A stretch of 64,000 nucleotides of DNA from Xanthomonas floridensis (lineage in GTDB: Bacteria; Pseudomonadota; Gammaproteobacteria; Xanthomonadales; Xanthomonadaceae): contig NZ_LXNG01000005.1 of the NCBI RefSeq assembly GCF_001642575.1, forward strand, positions 62,001-126,000. Reading direction: 5' to 3'. The notes under the pieces are model-generated. The model searched no databases. It saw only the letters and a list, made by a program, of their open reading frames with translations, and was not told the DNA's origin. Numbering within the stretch: position 1 is the stretch's first letter; every line of letters begins with the position of its first letter. Below are positions 42,177 through 50,616 of this stretch, piece by piece. Both the position numbers and the translations under genes were made by a program.

Positions 42177-44240
42177 GTGACCCGTTCGTCTTTGTCCTTG
42201 ACCCACCTGTTGGCTGCCTCGTTCGTTACCGTGCTGTTTCCGCTGGAGCTGCGCGCCCAGTCGTCCGATTCGGCGCTGACGCTCGGCAAGGTGGATGTGC
42301 ACCACCACGCCGATGGCCAGCTGGCATCCCATCAGGTGCTCACGTCGGTGGACGTGCTGGGTGCCGACCAGATCGAGGGCAAGAACGTGTCGCAGAGCTG
42401 GGAGCTGCTGGGCCAGATGCCCGGCATCCAGCTCACCGAGACGCGGCAGGGCAATGAATCGGGCAAGGTCAGCTTCCGCGCCTTCAACGGCGAGGGCTAC
42501 ATCAACGCCATCAAGACCTTGATCGACGGCATCCCCAGCAACGTCAACAGCGGCAACCAGCGCTTCATCGACATGCTGTTCCCGCTGGACATCAGCTACA
42601 TCGAAGTGGTCCGCGGCACCAACGACCCGCGCTACGGGCTGCACAACATCGGCGGCAACGTCAATTTCGGTACGCGGCAGGGCGGCAACTACAGCGACGC
42701 ACGCCTGTCCTATGGCAGCTTCAACACCCGCGATGCGCAGCTGGCGGTGGGGCGCGAGCACGAGGGCTTCGCGCAGAACTATTTCGTGGGGTGGCAGGCA
42801 TCGGACGGCTACCGCCAGCACGACACGTCCAGCAAATACTCGCTGGGAGGCAAGTGGTATTTCGGCAATCTGGACGAGGGCATGCGCATCGGCCTGACCG
42901 CGCGCGTGTACCACAACGAGGCCGACGAACCGGGCTTTGTGACCGCCGAGCAGTTGCGTACCGCCCGCCGCGTCACCCAGCCCCACAATTTGAACGACGG
43001 CGGCGACCGCGACATGCGCCAGCTGGGTCTGCACCTGGACCTGAAGCTCAGCGATGCGGTGTTCTTCGGCACCAAGCTGTACTACAACAGCTACGAAGAC
43101 GACCGCCGGGTGACCTTCAGCGACCTGCCGGTGGGCAATGCGCCACGCCAGCGCCGCATCTGGGACGAATCGCAGATCGGCATGCTCAACACGCTGACCT
43201 GGCGCGCCGACGAACAGCTGACCCTGGAGGCGGGCCTGAACTACGAACACCAGGACAACCGCTACCAGCGTTTTCGCTTCAGCTACAGCGAGCCGACCAA
43301 CTTCAACGCCCCCCCGGCGCGGATCCAGAACGACGACCGCTACACGTTCGACAACTGGGGCGCCTATGTGCAGGCCATCTACCAGCCCATCGAAGCGTTG
43401 AAGATCGTACCGGCCTACCGCGTGGACCGCTTCGATGGCTATACCACGCTGCCGGGCGGCGTGCGCGCCCCGCTGCAGCGCTACGGCACCATCGAGCAGC
43501 CCAAGCTCAGCGTGGTGTACGCCTTCACCGAGCGCACCAATGTCTATGCGAACTGGGGCCGCACCTTTCAGGTACTCACCGGCTCCACTCCGCCGGCCTA
43601 CCTGACCCCGGGCCAGGCCGCCATCGGGCCCTCCACCAACACCGGCATGGAGCTGGGCATGAAGTTCAGCCCATTGCCGCGCAGCCAGGCGCGCCTGGCG
43701 ATCTGGCAGCAGGACGCGGCCAACGAGATCTCCAACATGCCCGCCACCGGCACCAACGTAGTACTGGGAAAGACCCGGCGCCGCGGCGTGGACGCGCAGA
43801 TCAACGCCCAGCTGGGCGAGGCGTGGACGGTATGGGCATCGCACGCCTACCAGGAGGCCAAGATCGCGCGCGACGTACGCGATGCCAGCGTCTCGATCCA
43901 GGGCAACGAGGTGATGTCCACGCCGCGCCACATCAGCAACATCGGCGTGGACTACCAGGCAAGCGATGCGCTCAAGCTCGGGCTGCAGGGTCGTGCGCAG
44001 AGCGACTACTACCTGGAAGAGCGCAATGTGGCCGGCAAGTTCGGCAGCATGGCCACGCTCGATCTCACCGCGCGCTATCAGGTCACCCCGGCGTGGAGTG
44101 TGGACCTGCAGCTGCGCAACGTCACCGGGCGCCTGTACGACTACGCCTGGTACGACAGCTTCTTCCAGGCACAGGCGCAACCCATGTTTTCGCCATCGGC
44201 TGGGCGGCAGGTGTTTGTTGGCGTGAACATGAAGCTGTGA
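42177..44240 (+). CDS. TonB-dependent receptor, probably zinc-regulated (ZnuD-like role)
   Basis: 687 residues from GTG 42177; in-frame ATG 42024 lies upstream of the putative operator and is rejected. Signal peptide to ~LELRAQ, then a short segment with a His cluster (VHHHADGQLASHQ), plug domain (TSVDVLGADQIEGKNVSQSWELLGQMPGIQLTETRQ..., IEVVRGTNDPRYGLHNIGGNVNFGTRQG in pieces) and beta-barrel to the C-terminus VGVNMKL. The barrel has FxVGWQASDGYRQ and TRRRGVDAQINAQL-type strands common to siderophore/metal receptors. The Zur-like site and the histidines favour zinc or a zinc chelate; iron-siderophore uptake cannot be excluded. Confidence 0.9.
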   Translation: MTRSSLSLTHLLAASFVTVLFPLELRAQSSDSALTLGKVDVHHHADGQLASHQVLTSVDVLGADQIEGKNVSQSWELLGQMPGIQLTETRQGNESGKVSFRAFNGEGYINAIKTLIDGIPSNVNSGNQRFIDMLFPLDISYIEVVRGTNDPRYGLHNIGGNVNFGTRQGGNYSDARLSYGSFNTRDAQLAVGREHEGFAQNYFVGWQASDGYRQHDTSSKYSLGGKWYFGNLDEGMRIGLTARVYHNEADEPGFVTAEQLRTARRVTQPHNLNDGGDRDMRQLGLHLDLKLSDAVFFGTKLYYNSYEDDRRVTFSDLPVGNAPRQRRIWDESQIGMLNTLTWRADEQLTLEAGLNYEHQDNRYQRFRFSYSEPTNFNAPPARIQNDDRYTFDNWGAYVQAIYQPIEALKIVPAYRVDRFDGYTTLPGGVRAPLQRYGTIEQPKLSVVYAFTERTNVYANWGRTFQVLTGSTPPAYLTPGQAAIGPSTNTGMELGMKFSPLPRSQARLAIWQQDAANEISNMPATGTNVVLGKTRRRGVDAQINAQLGEAWTVWASHAYQEAKIARDVRDASVSIQGNEVMSTPRHISNIGVDYQASDALKLGLQGRAQSDYYLEERNVAGKFGSMATLDLTARYQVTPAWSVDLQLRNVTGRLYDYAWYDSFFQAQAQPMFSPSAGRQVFVGVNMKL

Positions 44241-44737
44241 GGCTGGATTGCTGCAGCCGGTGCTGATGCTTTGGCAATCGAGAGCAGACGTGTGCAAAGG
44301 TGCCTGCGCGCGTGCAGGGCGCAGGCATGCGCGGGGCGACTTGGCCTTGTCACAAGCGTGTGGGTGCACTGCACCCAACCACTAGTAATGCGACATCGCG
44401 CGTGCGGCTCGAAGCGTCATACCCGACCTCGTAATGGTGCAGGCGAGCGAACGTCATCGGGTGCCACAGCTTCCACCGCCCGTCTTGAGGCGCATCACGG
44501 TGGCCGGCAATGCCTGCTGGTTTGAAATAACCCGTCACTGCCTTCGCATCGGTGGTTGCACCGTGCATCGCAGTCCCTTGCCAGCCCGCCACGTCGCAAC
44601 AGCGCCAGGCAGGGCGCGCTGCGTAACGCTCGCTGGCATCCTCTCCACGCAGCGCTGCCGGCGCAGCCTTGCGGAGAGCACCGGCACGGCACGGTACGAT
44701 TGCCGCTCCTGAAACTGAGTGCATCTGCGTCGTTGCC
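44241..44737. other. intergenic region with no supported gene
   Basis: About 500 bases. A minus-strand frame around 44352-44580 (DGRWKLWHPMTFARLHHYEV near its middle) has somewhat protein-like composition, but no ribosome site, no start near a sensible position and no recognised family, so it is not called. Confidence 0.4.
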
Positions 44738-45634
44738 ATGTCTGCTGCCCGCCCACTCCGCGATGGCATTCCTGCCAGCCGCTTCCAGCTTCCGGCCGGT
44801 CCCTGGGGCACCGTGCTGGAGGCGCTGTGCGCGAGTTTCCCCGGCGTGGACGCCGCCACGTGGCGTGCCCGTTTTGCGCGTGGCCGTGTGCTGGATGCGC
44901 AGCAGCAGGCCATGGATGTAGATGCGCCCTATCGGTTGGGCGCAGACCTGTATTACTTCCGCGAAGTGGCCGATGAGCCGGTCATTGCCGCAACAGAAAC
45001 GGTGGTGCATGCCGATGCGCAGGTGATTGTCGCCTGCAAGCCGCACTTCCTTCCGGTGGCTCCCGCAGGCGCCTACGTGCGCGAGACCTTGCTTACCCGG
45101 CTGGCACTGCGCTTGGACAACCCGTCGCTGGTGCCGCTGCACCGCATCGACCGCGACACCGCCGGGCTGGTGCTGTTTTCGGCCAACCCGGCCACGCGCG
45201 GGGTCTACCAGGCGCTGTTCCGCGAGCGGCGTATCCGCAAGCATTATCTGGCGGTGGCACCGCCGCTGCCAGGGCTGACGTTTCCCCATGTGCATCGCAG
45301 CCGGCTGCAGCCGGGCGAGCCGTTCTTCCGCATGTGCGAGGGCGTGGGCCAGGCCAATAGCGAAACCCGGATCGAGGTCGTGGCGCGCGGTGCGGACACC
45401 TGGACGTATCGGCTGGAGCCGGTCACCGGCCGCAAGCATCAGCTGCGCGTGCATATGGCCGCACTGGGTGCACCAATCCTGCACGACCGCTTCTATCCGG
45501 AGCTGCAGGAGCAGCAGCCGGATGATCTTGAGCGCCCGTTGCAGCTGTTTGCGCACACGCTGGCGTTTGATGATCCCATTACCGGCAAGGCCCGGAGCTT
45601 TACAGCGACAGTTGGACCGAAAGTTCCCAACTGA
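44738..45634 (+). CDS. RluA-family pseudouridine synthase
   Basis: 298 residues. Isomerises uridine to pseudouridine in rRNA or tRNA. The catalytic motif is LHRIDRDTAGLVLFS (Asp 138), followed by the conserved KHYLAVA and GRKHQLRVHMAALGAPILHDRFYP segments. The N-terminal ~85 residues may serve as an RNA-binding domain. Start ATG 44738. The paralogue (RluA, RluC, RluD or TruC type) cannot be settled by eye. Confidence 0.92.
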   Translation: MSAARPLRDGIPASRFQLPAGPWGTVLEALCASFPGVDAATWRARFARGRVLDAQQQAMDVDAPYRLGADLYYFREVADEPVIAATETVVHADAQVIVACKPHFLPVAPAGAYVRETLLTRLALRLDNPSLVPLHRIDRDTAGLVLFSANPATRGVYQALFRERRIRKHYLAVAPPLPGLTFPHVHRSRLQPGEPFFRMCEGVGQANSETRIEVVARGADTWTYRLEPVTGRKHQLRVHMAALGAPILHDRFYPELQEQQPDDLERPLQLFAHTLAFDDPITGKARSFTATVGPKVPN

Positions 45635-45658
45635 AGCAGCCTGCAGTGCCTTTGTGGG

Positions 45659-45904
45659 CTACTTGAGTCCTTTCTCGAACTGAGTGACGAACTTGGTAAG
45701 GGAGGTTCCGCAGGCATTGCAGAAGGCCCGCAACTGGAGAAGATCCCTCCGGCGACTGCCTCGCTCGACGTCGCTCACGTACGACTGTGGACGTTTGAGC
45801 GCTGTGCTCAGGGTAACTTGCGTTAGCCCAGCGGAGAGTCGAAGTTCACGCAATTGCTGCAGCAAGAGGTCGTAATGGTCTTTACGGATCGACTTGATTG
45901 GCAT
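45659..45904 (-). CDS. XRE-family helix-turn-helix regulator
   Basis: 81 residues. HTH: LRELRLSAGLTQVTLSTALKRPQSYVSDVERGSRR, a Cro/CI-type fold, followed by a short helix. ATG 45904 gives a standard length. It converges with the pseudouridine synthase gene 25 bases away. No partner toxin or phage gene is next to it. Confidence 0.85.
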   Translation of the reverse strand: MPIKSIRKDHYDLLLQQLRELRLSAGLTQVTLSTALKRPQSYVSDVERGSRRRDLLQLRAFCNACGTSLTKFVTQFEKGLK

Positions 45905-46095
45905 GGCGGCAAGAGTGATAGGCCGCAATAAAGCTATATCTACTTTTCCAAATATCTGAAAAAAGGATAATTCAGGCGGTGGAGATGGCTCCGCTTAGGT
46001 CGAGGACGGGCGGCATGGCGACTTCGAACAGCCGTAGAAGGGCTGCATCAGCAGAAAAGGTGGATTCGCACACGGAGCAATTCGCCTTCGGCGTC

Positions 46096-46286
46096 ACCAT
46101 CAGCAGATCGACCGCATCCACACACTGCTGCGCGCGATCACTGCGCAAAGCGACATGGTGGCGGTATGTGGGCGCGCGGCGCTGGACGCAGGCAGCGTGC
46201 CGGTCCTGGGCGAGGAGATCTTTACCGCCGCACGGGCACTGCGCCGCAGTGTCGATGAGATCCACGAACAACGACTGAGCAGCTAG
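46096..46286 (+). pseudogene. remnant of an unidentified gene, 3' end only
   Basis: A frame without a start codon reads ...QQIDRIHTLLRAITAQSDMVAVCGRAALDAGSVPVLGEEIFTAARALRRSVDEIHEQRLSS in pieces and stops at 46284. Its helical, regular composition is protein-like, but the 5' part is missing or frameshifted. Family not recognised. Confidence 0.4.
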
Positions 46287-46487
46287 CGCCAGGTTCGGTG
46301 GACGACAGGAAATCCGATCGGACGGCGGCGATGCATCCTCGCTGCCGCAGGCTGGCGTGCCTGTCAGCAGGCGACCACTATCTGTGATCCACGCTTCCTG
46401 CGTCCAATCAATTGACCAGGCTCCAGGCAAGCGATAACGGCGGCCGGACGATCGTCGCTTCAGAAACACCTGCTCAGTTGACACCAG

Positions 46488-46524
46488 AGAACGATCGTTC
46501 TACATTCTGAGAACGATCATTCTC
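46488..46524. promoter_or_regulatory. two palindromic operators upstream of the TetR gene
   Basis: AGAACGATCGTTCT (46488-46501) is a perfect 14-base palindrome, and GAGAACGATCATTCTC (46509-46524) is a second with one central mismatch. The 22-base spacing of centres puts them on nearly the same helix face. They end ten bases before the ATG, fitting autorepression by the TetR protein. Confidence 0.85.
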
Positions 46525-46533
46525 TAGCCGCCC

Positions 46534-47094
46534 ATGTCCTCACTCCCCGACGCCCAGCCCAATGCAGCCTTACTCGACGCTACCGAGCGCCTGATCTATG
46601 CCGGTGGTATCCATGCCACCGGCATGGAGGCGATCGTCAAGGCGTCCGGGGTGGCGCGCAAGACGCTCTATCGCCTGTATCCGACCAAGGACGCCTTGGT
46701 GGAAGCGGCCTTGCTGCGCCGCGACGAGCGCTGGATGGCGTGGTTCGAGGCGGCCACCTCGCACAGCGCCGATCCGGTGGCGCGCCTGCTGTCGTGCTTC
46801 GACGCGCTGCAGGACTGGTTTGCCGACAGCCGTTTCCATGGTTGCGCGTTTCTCAATGCGGCCGGCGAGACCGGCGATCCGAATCATGTGATCCGCCTGG
46901 CGGCACGCGCGCACAAGCAGCGCCTTTACGCGTATCTGCATAGCCTGGTGGTGGCCACCGGCCGACCAGACCCGGATGCGCTGGCGCAGCAGTTACTGGT
47001 GTTGATCGACGGCGCCATCGCCGTGGCCCTGGTCTTTGGCGGGACGGACGCTGCAACCACCGCCCAACACGCTGCCCGTCGGTTGCTCGGGTAG
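46534..47094 (+). CDS. TetR/AcrR-family transcriptional repressor
   Basis: 186 residues. The N-terminal HTH (LIYAGGIHATGMEAIVKASGVARKTLYRLYPTKDALVEAAL) is typical of TetR regulators, and the C-terminal helical domain with FHGCAFLNAAGE resembles the subgroup controlling small detoxification genes. It probably binds the two palindromes just upstream. A DUF1348 gene starts 40 bases after its stop and is likely cotranscribed and part of the regulon. Confidence 0.9.
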   Translation: MSSLPDAQPNAALLDATERLIYAGGIHATGMEAIVKASGVARKTLYRLYPTKDALVEAALLRRDERWMAWFEAATSHSADPVARLLSCFDALQDWFADSRFHGCAFLNAAGETGDPNHVIRLAARAHKQRLYAYLHSLVVATGRPDPDALAQQLLVLIDGAIAVALVFGGTDAATTAQHAARRLLG

Positions 47095-47133
47095 TGCCCC
47101 CTGCGTGTTTTACCTTCCTTGAGGAGTTTTGCC

Positions 47134-47613
47134 ATGTCATCGTCTGCATCGTCCCGCCCGCCGCTGCCGCCCTTCACCCACGACACCGCCTTGCTGAAGG
47201 TGCGGTTGGCCGAAGACGGCTGGAACAGCCGCGACGCGGCCAAGGTGGCGCAGGCCTATAGCGTGGACACGCGCTGGCGCAACCGCGCCGAGTTCGTCAC
47301 CGGCCGTGACCAGGCGCAGGCGTTTCTTCAGCGCAAGTGGGCCAGGGAACTGGAATACCGGCTCATCAAGGAGCTGTGGGCGTTCAACGACAACCGCATC
47401 GCGGTGCGCTACGCCTACGAATGGCGCGACGATTCGGGCAACTGGTACCGCTCCTACGGCAACGAGAACTGGGAATTCGGCGCCGACGGCCTGATGCACG
47501 CGCGTTTTTCGTCGATCAACGACCTGCCCATCCAGGAATCCGAGCGCAAGTTCCATTGGCCGCTCGGACGCAGGCCCGATGCGCATCCGGGCCTGTCCGA
47601 CCTGGGGCTCTGA
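47134..47613 (+). CDS. DUF1348 (NTF2-like) protein
   Basis: 159 residues from ATG 47134 (GAGGAG seven bases upstream). The family pattern is visible as [33 protein letters not shown] and [28 protein letters not shown], an NTF2/SnoaL-like cone fold. Function is unknown; members of the family are often next to TetR genes, as here, which suggests a role in handling a small compound. Confidence 0.85.
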   Translation: MSSSASSRPPLPPFTHDTALLKVRLAEDGWNSRDAAKVAQAYSVDTRWRNRAEFVTGRDQAQAFLQRKWARELEYRLIKELWAFNDNRIAVRYAYEWRDDSGNWYRSYGNENWEFGADGLMHARFSSINDLPIQESERKFHWPLGRRPDAHPGLSDLGL

Positions 47614-47899
47614 CGGCCGCACTGGACGCATCGCCTGCGCTGGAACGTGCGCCGCGGCAATCGCCACTGCGCAGCGCGCGCGCCGGGATGTCATGGCGTT
47701 GCCTTGGCGATGAGCGGCCAGGCGATGGGACGAGCGCGGGGATGTTGCACCGCGTTTGCCCATGTGCTCAACGCACCTTGTACGCCGCTGCTGCCGCCGC
47801 CCGGCCTGGGCTCGAACACACGCCCCTGCCCCTGCGCTCCTGCTGCGTGCTCATGCTAGCGTTTCGCAGCCGAGTGCAGGCTGGCCGAAGGAGTGGGGC

Positions 47900-48607
47900 A
47901 TGCGGATCGATCCGATGCGCGAAGGGGATGCGGTCGCCGGTGGCAGGCCGGTCGCGCGCGTGGCGTGGGCGCTGCTGTGGCTTGCGCTGGCCGCATTAGC
48001 GGCCGAGTTCGTGCGCCATGTGTACCTGAAGTACGCCGCGCTGGACGCGCCCGCATATGCCATGTTCCTGACCCGGCGCGGCTGGCTGTGGTGCCATCTG
48101 GGAGGCGGGGCGGCAGGCATCGTGCTCGGTACGTTGCAGTTCGCCACGCAACGCTGGCGTCGGCAGGCATGGGTGCATCGCTGGGTGGGGCGTGCCTACG
48201 TCGCCGGCATGCTACTGGCGATGGTTGGCGCCACCGCGTTGATCGCCACCTCGCCCGCGCCCATGGCGATCCGGGTCGCCTTCGCAGCGACGGAGGCGGC
48301 GTGGCTGGTGGTGGCGTCCGTCGGCGTGCTGGCCATCCGCCGCAACCAGATCAGCCAGCACCGGCGCTGGATGGTGCGGGCGTATCTGGTGACCCTTGCG
48401 CCGGTAGCCTTCCGCGTTGTGCTGTATGCCGCTGTCACTGCCGGCGTGGCGCCGTCGCCCGCGACGATTGCAACGCTGCTCTGGGCCAGCTGGGCGGTGC
48501 CGTTGCTGCTGCACGCCGTGGCAAGCAGCATTGCAGATGCCAGAAGCCCGGGCGCGCGTCCGTATGCTGCCCCGGCCGGTGCCGGCATCGCGCGGGATGC
48601 CGGCTGA
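47900..48607 (+). CDS. DUF2306-type membrane protein
   Basis: 235 residues with about seven hydrophobic segments (for example WALLWLALAALAAEFV, AGMLLAMVGATALIA, LLWASWAVPLLLHAV). The HRWVGRAYVAGML and ISQHRRWMVRAYLVTLAPVAFRV motifs with conserved histidines match DUF2306, a possible heme- or quinone-linked membrane family of unknown function. Ribosome site AAGGAG lies nine bases upstream of ATG 47900. Confidence 0.8.
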   Translation: MRIDPMREGDAVAGGRPVARVAWALLWLALAALAAEFVRHVYLKYAALDAPAYAMFLTRRGWLWCHLGGGAAGIVLGTLQFATQRWRRQAWVHRWVGRAYVAGMLLAMVGATALIATSPAPMAIRVAFAATEAAWLVVASVGVLAIRRNQISQHRRWMVRAYLVTLAPVAFRVVLYAAVTAGVAPSPATIATLLWASWAVPLLLHAVASSIADARSPGARPYAAPAGAGIARDAG

Positions 48608-48637
48608 AACAGTTGCGGCGCACAGCGCCGCAGGGCC

Positions 48638-49093
48638 TCAACGCACTTTGTACAACACCGCCGCGCCGGGCCGCGGTTCGAACATCGGCACGGTCTGCTG
48701 CTTGAGCGCAGTGCCCTTGGCGTCCCATACCAGCGTTTCGACCGGGTAGTCGTCCTTGCGGGTCATTGCGCCGATCTGCTGGACAATCACGGTCTTGGCG
48801 GCAGGCACTTCAGGGTTCCAGGCGAACACGCCAAGGCGACCGTAGAACACCGCCGGCGCAGCCGCGTCCAGGCGGCGGTCGGGGCACATCACCAGGCCAC
48901 GTTCCAGCATCACGCGCAGCGCGCCTACGGGCACGGCCTTGACGGTGGGCGAGGTGCGGTCGGTGCTATGGCCAGGGCAGACATTGGCCGAGCGGGTGAT
49001 CATGTCCTCGGCCACCTGGCGGTCGGACTGGGCCAGCGCCGGCAGTGCGGCGGTGGACAGGGCAAGCAAGGCAAGAGCGGATTTCCAGGGCAT
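48638..49093 (-). CDS. secreted protein of unknown function
   Basis: 151 residues from ATG 49093 (GAGGAG about seven bases upstream). Signal peptide with cleavage near LPALAQSD (~residue 22). The mature protein has two cysteines (NVCPG, LVMCPD), which may form a disulphide. No family recognised. It converges with the DUF2306 gene. Confidence 0.65.
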   Translation of the reverse strand: MPWKSALALLALSTAALPALAQSDRQVAEDMITRSANVCPGHSTDRTSPTVKAVPVGALRVMLERGLVMCPDRRLDAAAPAVFYGRLGVFAWNPEVPAAKTVIVQQIGAMTRKDDYPVETLVWDAKGTALKQQTVPMFEPRPGAAVLYKVR

Positions 49094-49529
49094 CTGACAA
49101 CTCCTCATGAGATGGCACTCCAATGGCGACAGCCGGGCAGGGCTGCTGCCGATGACGCGCCCGGATGCTAGCAAGCGCTTCGTTAAATCCCGTCGAGGCG
49201 ATGGCCGCGGCCTGTAGTGGACCTTAGCCTGGTACCCGTGTGCGTGTGCGCCGCCGCGATGCCCACGCTTGCGTAGCCGCGCAGTGCCCAGATCTTCAGT
49301 GGCGTCGCCGCGTCATGAGGGGTGGCAGGCGATTGCCGCGCGCCCGGCTGCTCGCGCCGGTGACCCTTGAGGAGACGGCACGCAGCGCAATTGTTTTGGA
49401 CAGACGTCGACCACGCCATGGCCGCCAACGACAACGGCCGCTGACCTGTTTGGCGGCTGTCGGGAGACTCCCGATTGAGCGCCGTCGGCGCCACCGCTAG
49501 CGTGCGCGCAAGACACTGCCGGATCACCC
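49094..49529. other. intergenic region with no supported gene
   Basis: About 430 bases; short frames on both strands have Arg/Ala/Pro composition and no start sites of quality. No repeat or terminator stood out. Confidence 0.5.
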
Positions 49530-49931
49530 ATGGAACGCGCCGACCTCATCGCCTCACTGCTCACCGGTATGCGCCGGGCCGAAGCCTTGCGTGCGCAGCC
49601 GTCCAGCTACAGCACCGCGCACAGCGAGCAGATGAGCGTGGAACACGGCAAGGCCGCCGATGCGGAACTGGTGCTGTCGATGTTCAAGTTCACCCCGGAG
49701 CATCTCAAGCTGCTGGGCAGTGACGGGATCGAAGCGCTGGGTGAAATCGTGTGCCACGCCTGGGCACTGCACGGCGGCAACAACGAGAGCCTGATCCGCT
49801 GGTTCCGCGAACCGATGAACGCGCTGGATGGCCAGACGCCGGCCGCCATGGTGCGCGCCGGCCGCCTCAAGGTGCTGCTGCTGGTGCTCAGGCAACAGAT
49901 GGAATGGGAGCTACCGAAGCGCTCGGCGTAA
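49530..49931 (+). CDS. hypothetical protein, possible MbcA/ParS-type antitoxin-like C-terminus
   Basis: 133 residues. The N-terminal half is Ser/Ala-rich and helical; the C-terminal half (SLIRWFREPMNALDGQTPAAMVRAGRLKVLLLVL) weakly resembles the DUF2384 domain (W-x-x-x-PNxALGGxTP pattern) that binds RES-type toxins. No RES toxin gene is adjacent, so the resemblance may be superficial. Start ATG 49530 has no strong ribosome site. Confidence 0.5.
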   Translation: MERADLIASLLTGMRRAEALRAQPSSYSTAHSEQMSVEHGKAADAELVLSMFKFTPEHLKLLGSDGIEALGEIVCHAWALHGGNNESLIRWFREPMNALDGQTPAAMVRAGRLKVLLLVLRQQMEWELPKRSA

Positions 49932-50003
49932 TGTCACCCGCGTCTGAAACGCTCCGCCGGCTGATTGCCGCAGCGTCGACACCACAGATTAGGGCGATCC
50001 GGA

Positions 50004-50508
50004 TTGTCTAAAAAGTCGTTAGCGGTCTATGCGGCAGTGCGGATGATCGCCCCCATCGGCCTGGTGCAAGCACAGGGTGAGCCGCCATCCTCTCAGGTCA
50101 ATTCCCAAGCGCGTGCTGCTGTCGCACTGCGTACGGTTGTTCCTCGCTACCCAATACGCCTGGTGCTGACCGGAGTGGGTGGCGAAGGCAAAGGGCGATT
50201 CTGGGTGGAACAGGACGGGGCCGTGGCGAATCCATCCCTTCAGGAGAGCAGCGCCAAACGCTGAGCGGGACAAGGTGGCGACCGATGGCGTGCGTGTTTG
50301 GCGATTTGCACCGGCATTGCACGACGAGGGTCAGCCCGTCGGAAGCCAGCTGCAGACAACCATCGCTTTCGATCCGAGCAACGACCTCAGCCCGGAGCAG
50401 GCCGAGGCAAGCTTGAAACGCCTGAAGTCCAACTCGCTGGATTCAGCAAGAGGTGGCATCGCACACCCGGTGCGCGCGTGCGCCGGCGCAGTTCCACCGG
50501 CGCTGTGA
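50004..50508 (+). pseudogene. TonB-like energy transducer gene with frameshift
   Basis: From TTG 50004 a short protein with signal-like start (SKKSLAVYAAVRMIAPIGLVQAQG) leads into a TonB C-terminal-type domain (VVPRYPIRLVLTGVGGEGKGRFWVEQDGAVANPSLQESSAK), then stops at ~50264. Its continuation (AERDKVATDGVRVWRFAPALHDEGQPVGSQLQTTIAFD) is in the next frame and ends at 50508. A single indel near 50250-50260 would account for it. Function is probably lost unless programmed shifting or a sequencing error is involved. Confidence 0.65.
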
Positions 50509-50616
50509 TCTGCGGCGTGCAACGCCTGCAGCGATCGCAAGAGCTGTCACCCATGGCCGCATCTGGCGAATATGGCCAGCACGCTGATCGGCGTGCGGGT
50601 GCATGCAGCTGTGCAC

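Noticed and set aside
41634-44378. 914-residue minus-strand frame opposite the TonB-dependent receptor
   Set aside because: It is the antisense shadow of the receptor; only its last ~130 residues coincide with the real DUF1624 remnant.
44352-44580. Possible small minus-strand gene
   Set aside because: Protein-like in part but lacking a start, ribosome site and known family.
45972-46484. 170-residue minus-strand frame before the TetR gene
   Set aside because: No recognised domain; it runs through the gene remnant at 46096-46286, and its start lies only a few bases from the TetR operators with no ribosome site.
49530-49931. Firm call of an MbcA/ParS antitoxin
   Set aside because: Only a weak motif resemblance and no RES toxin next to it; left as hypothetical.
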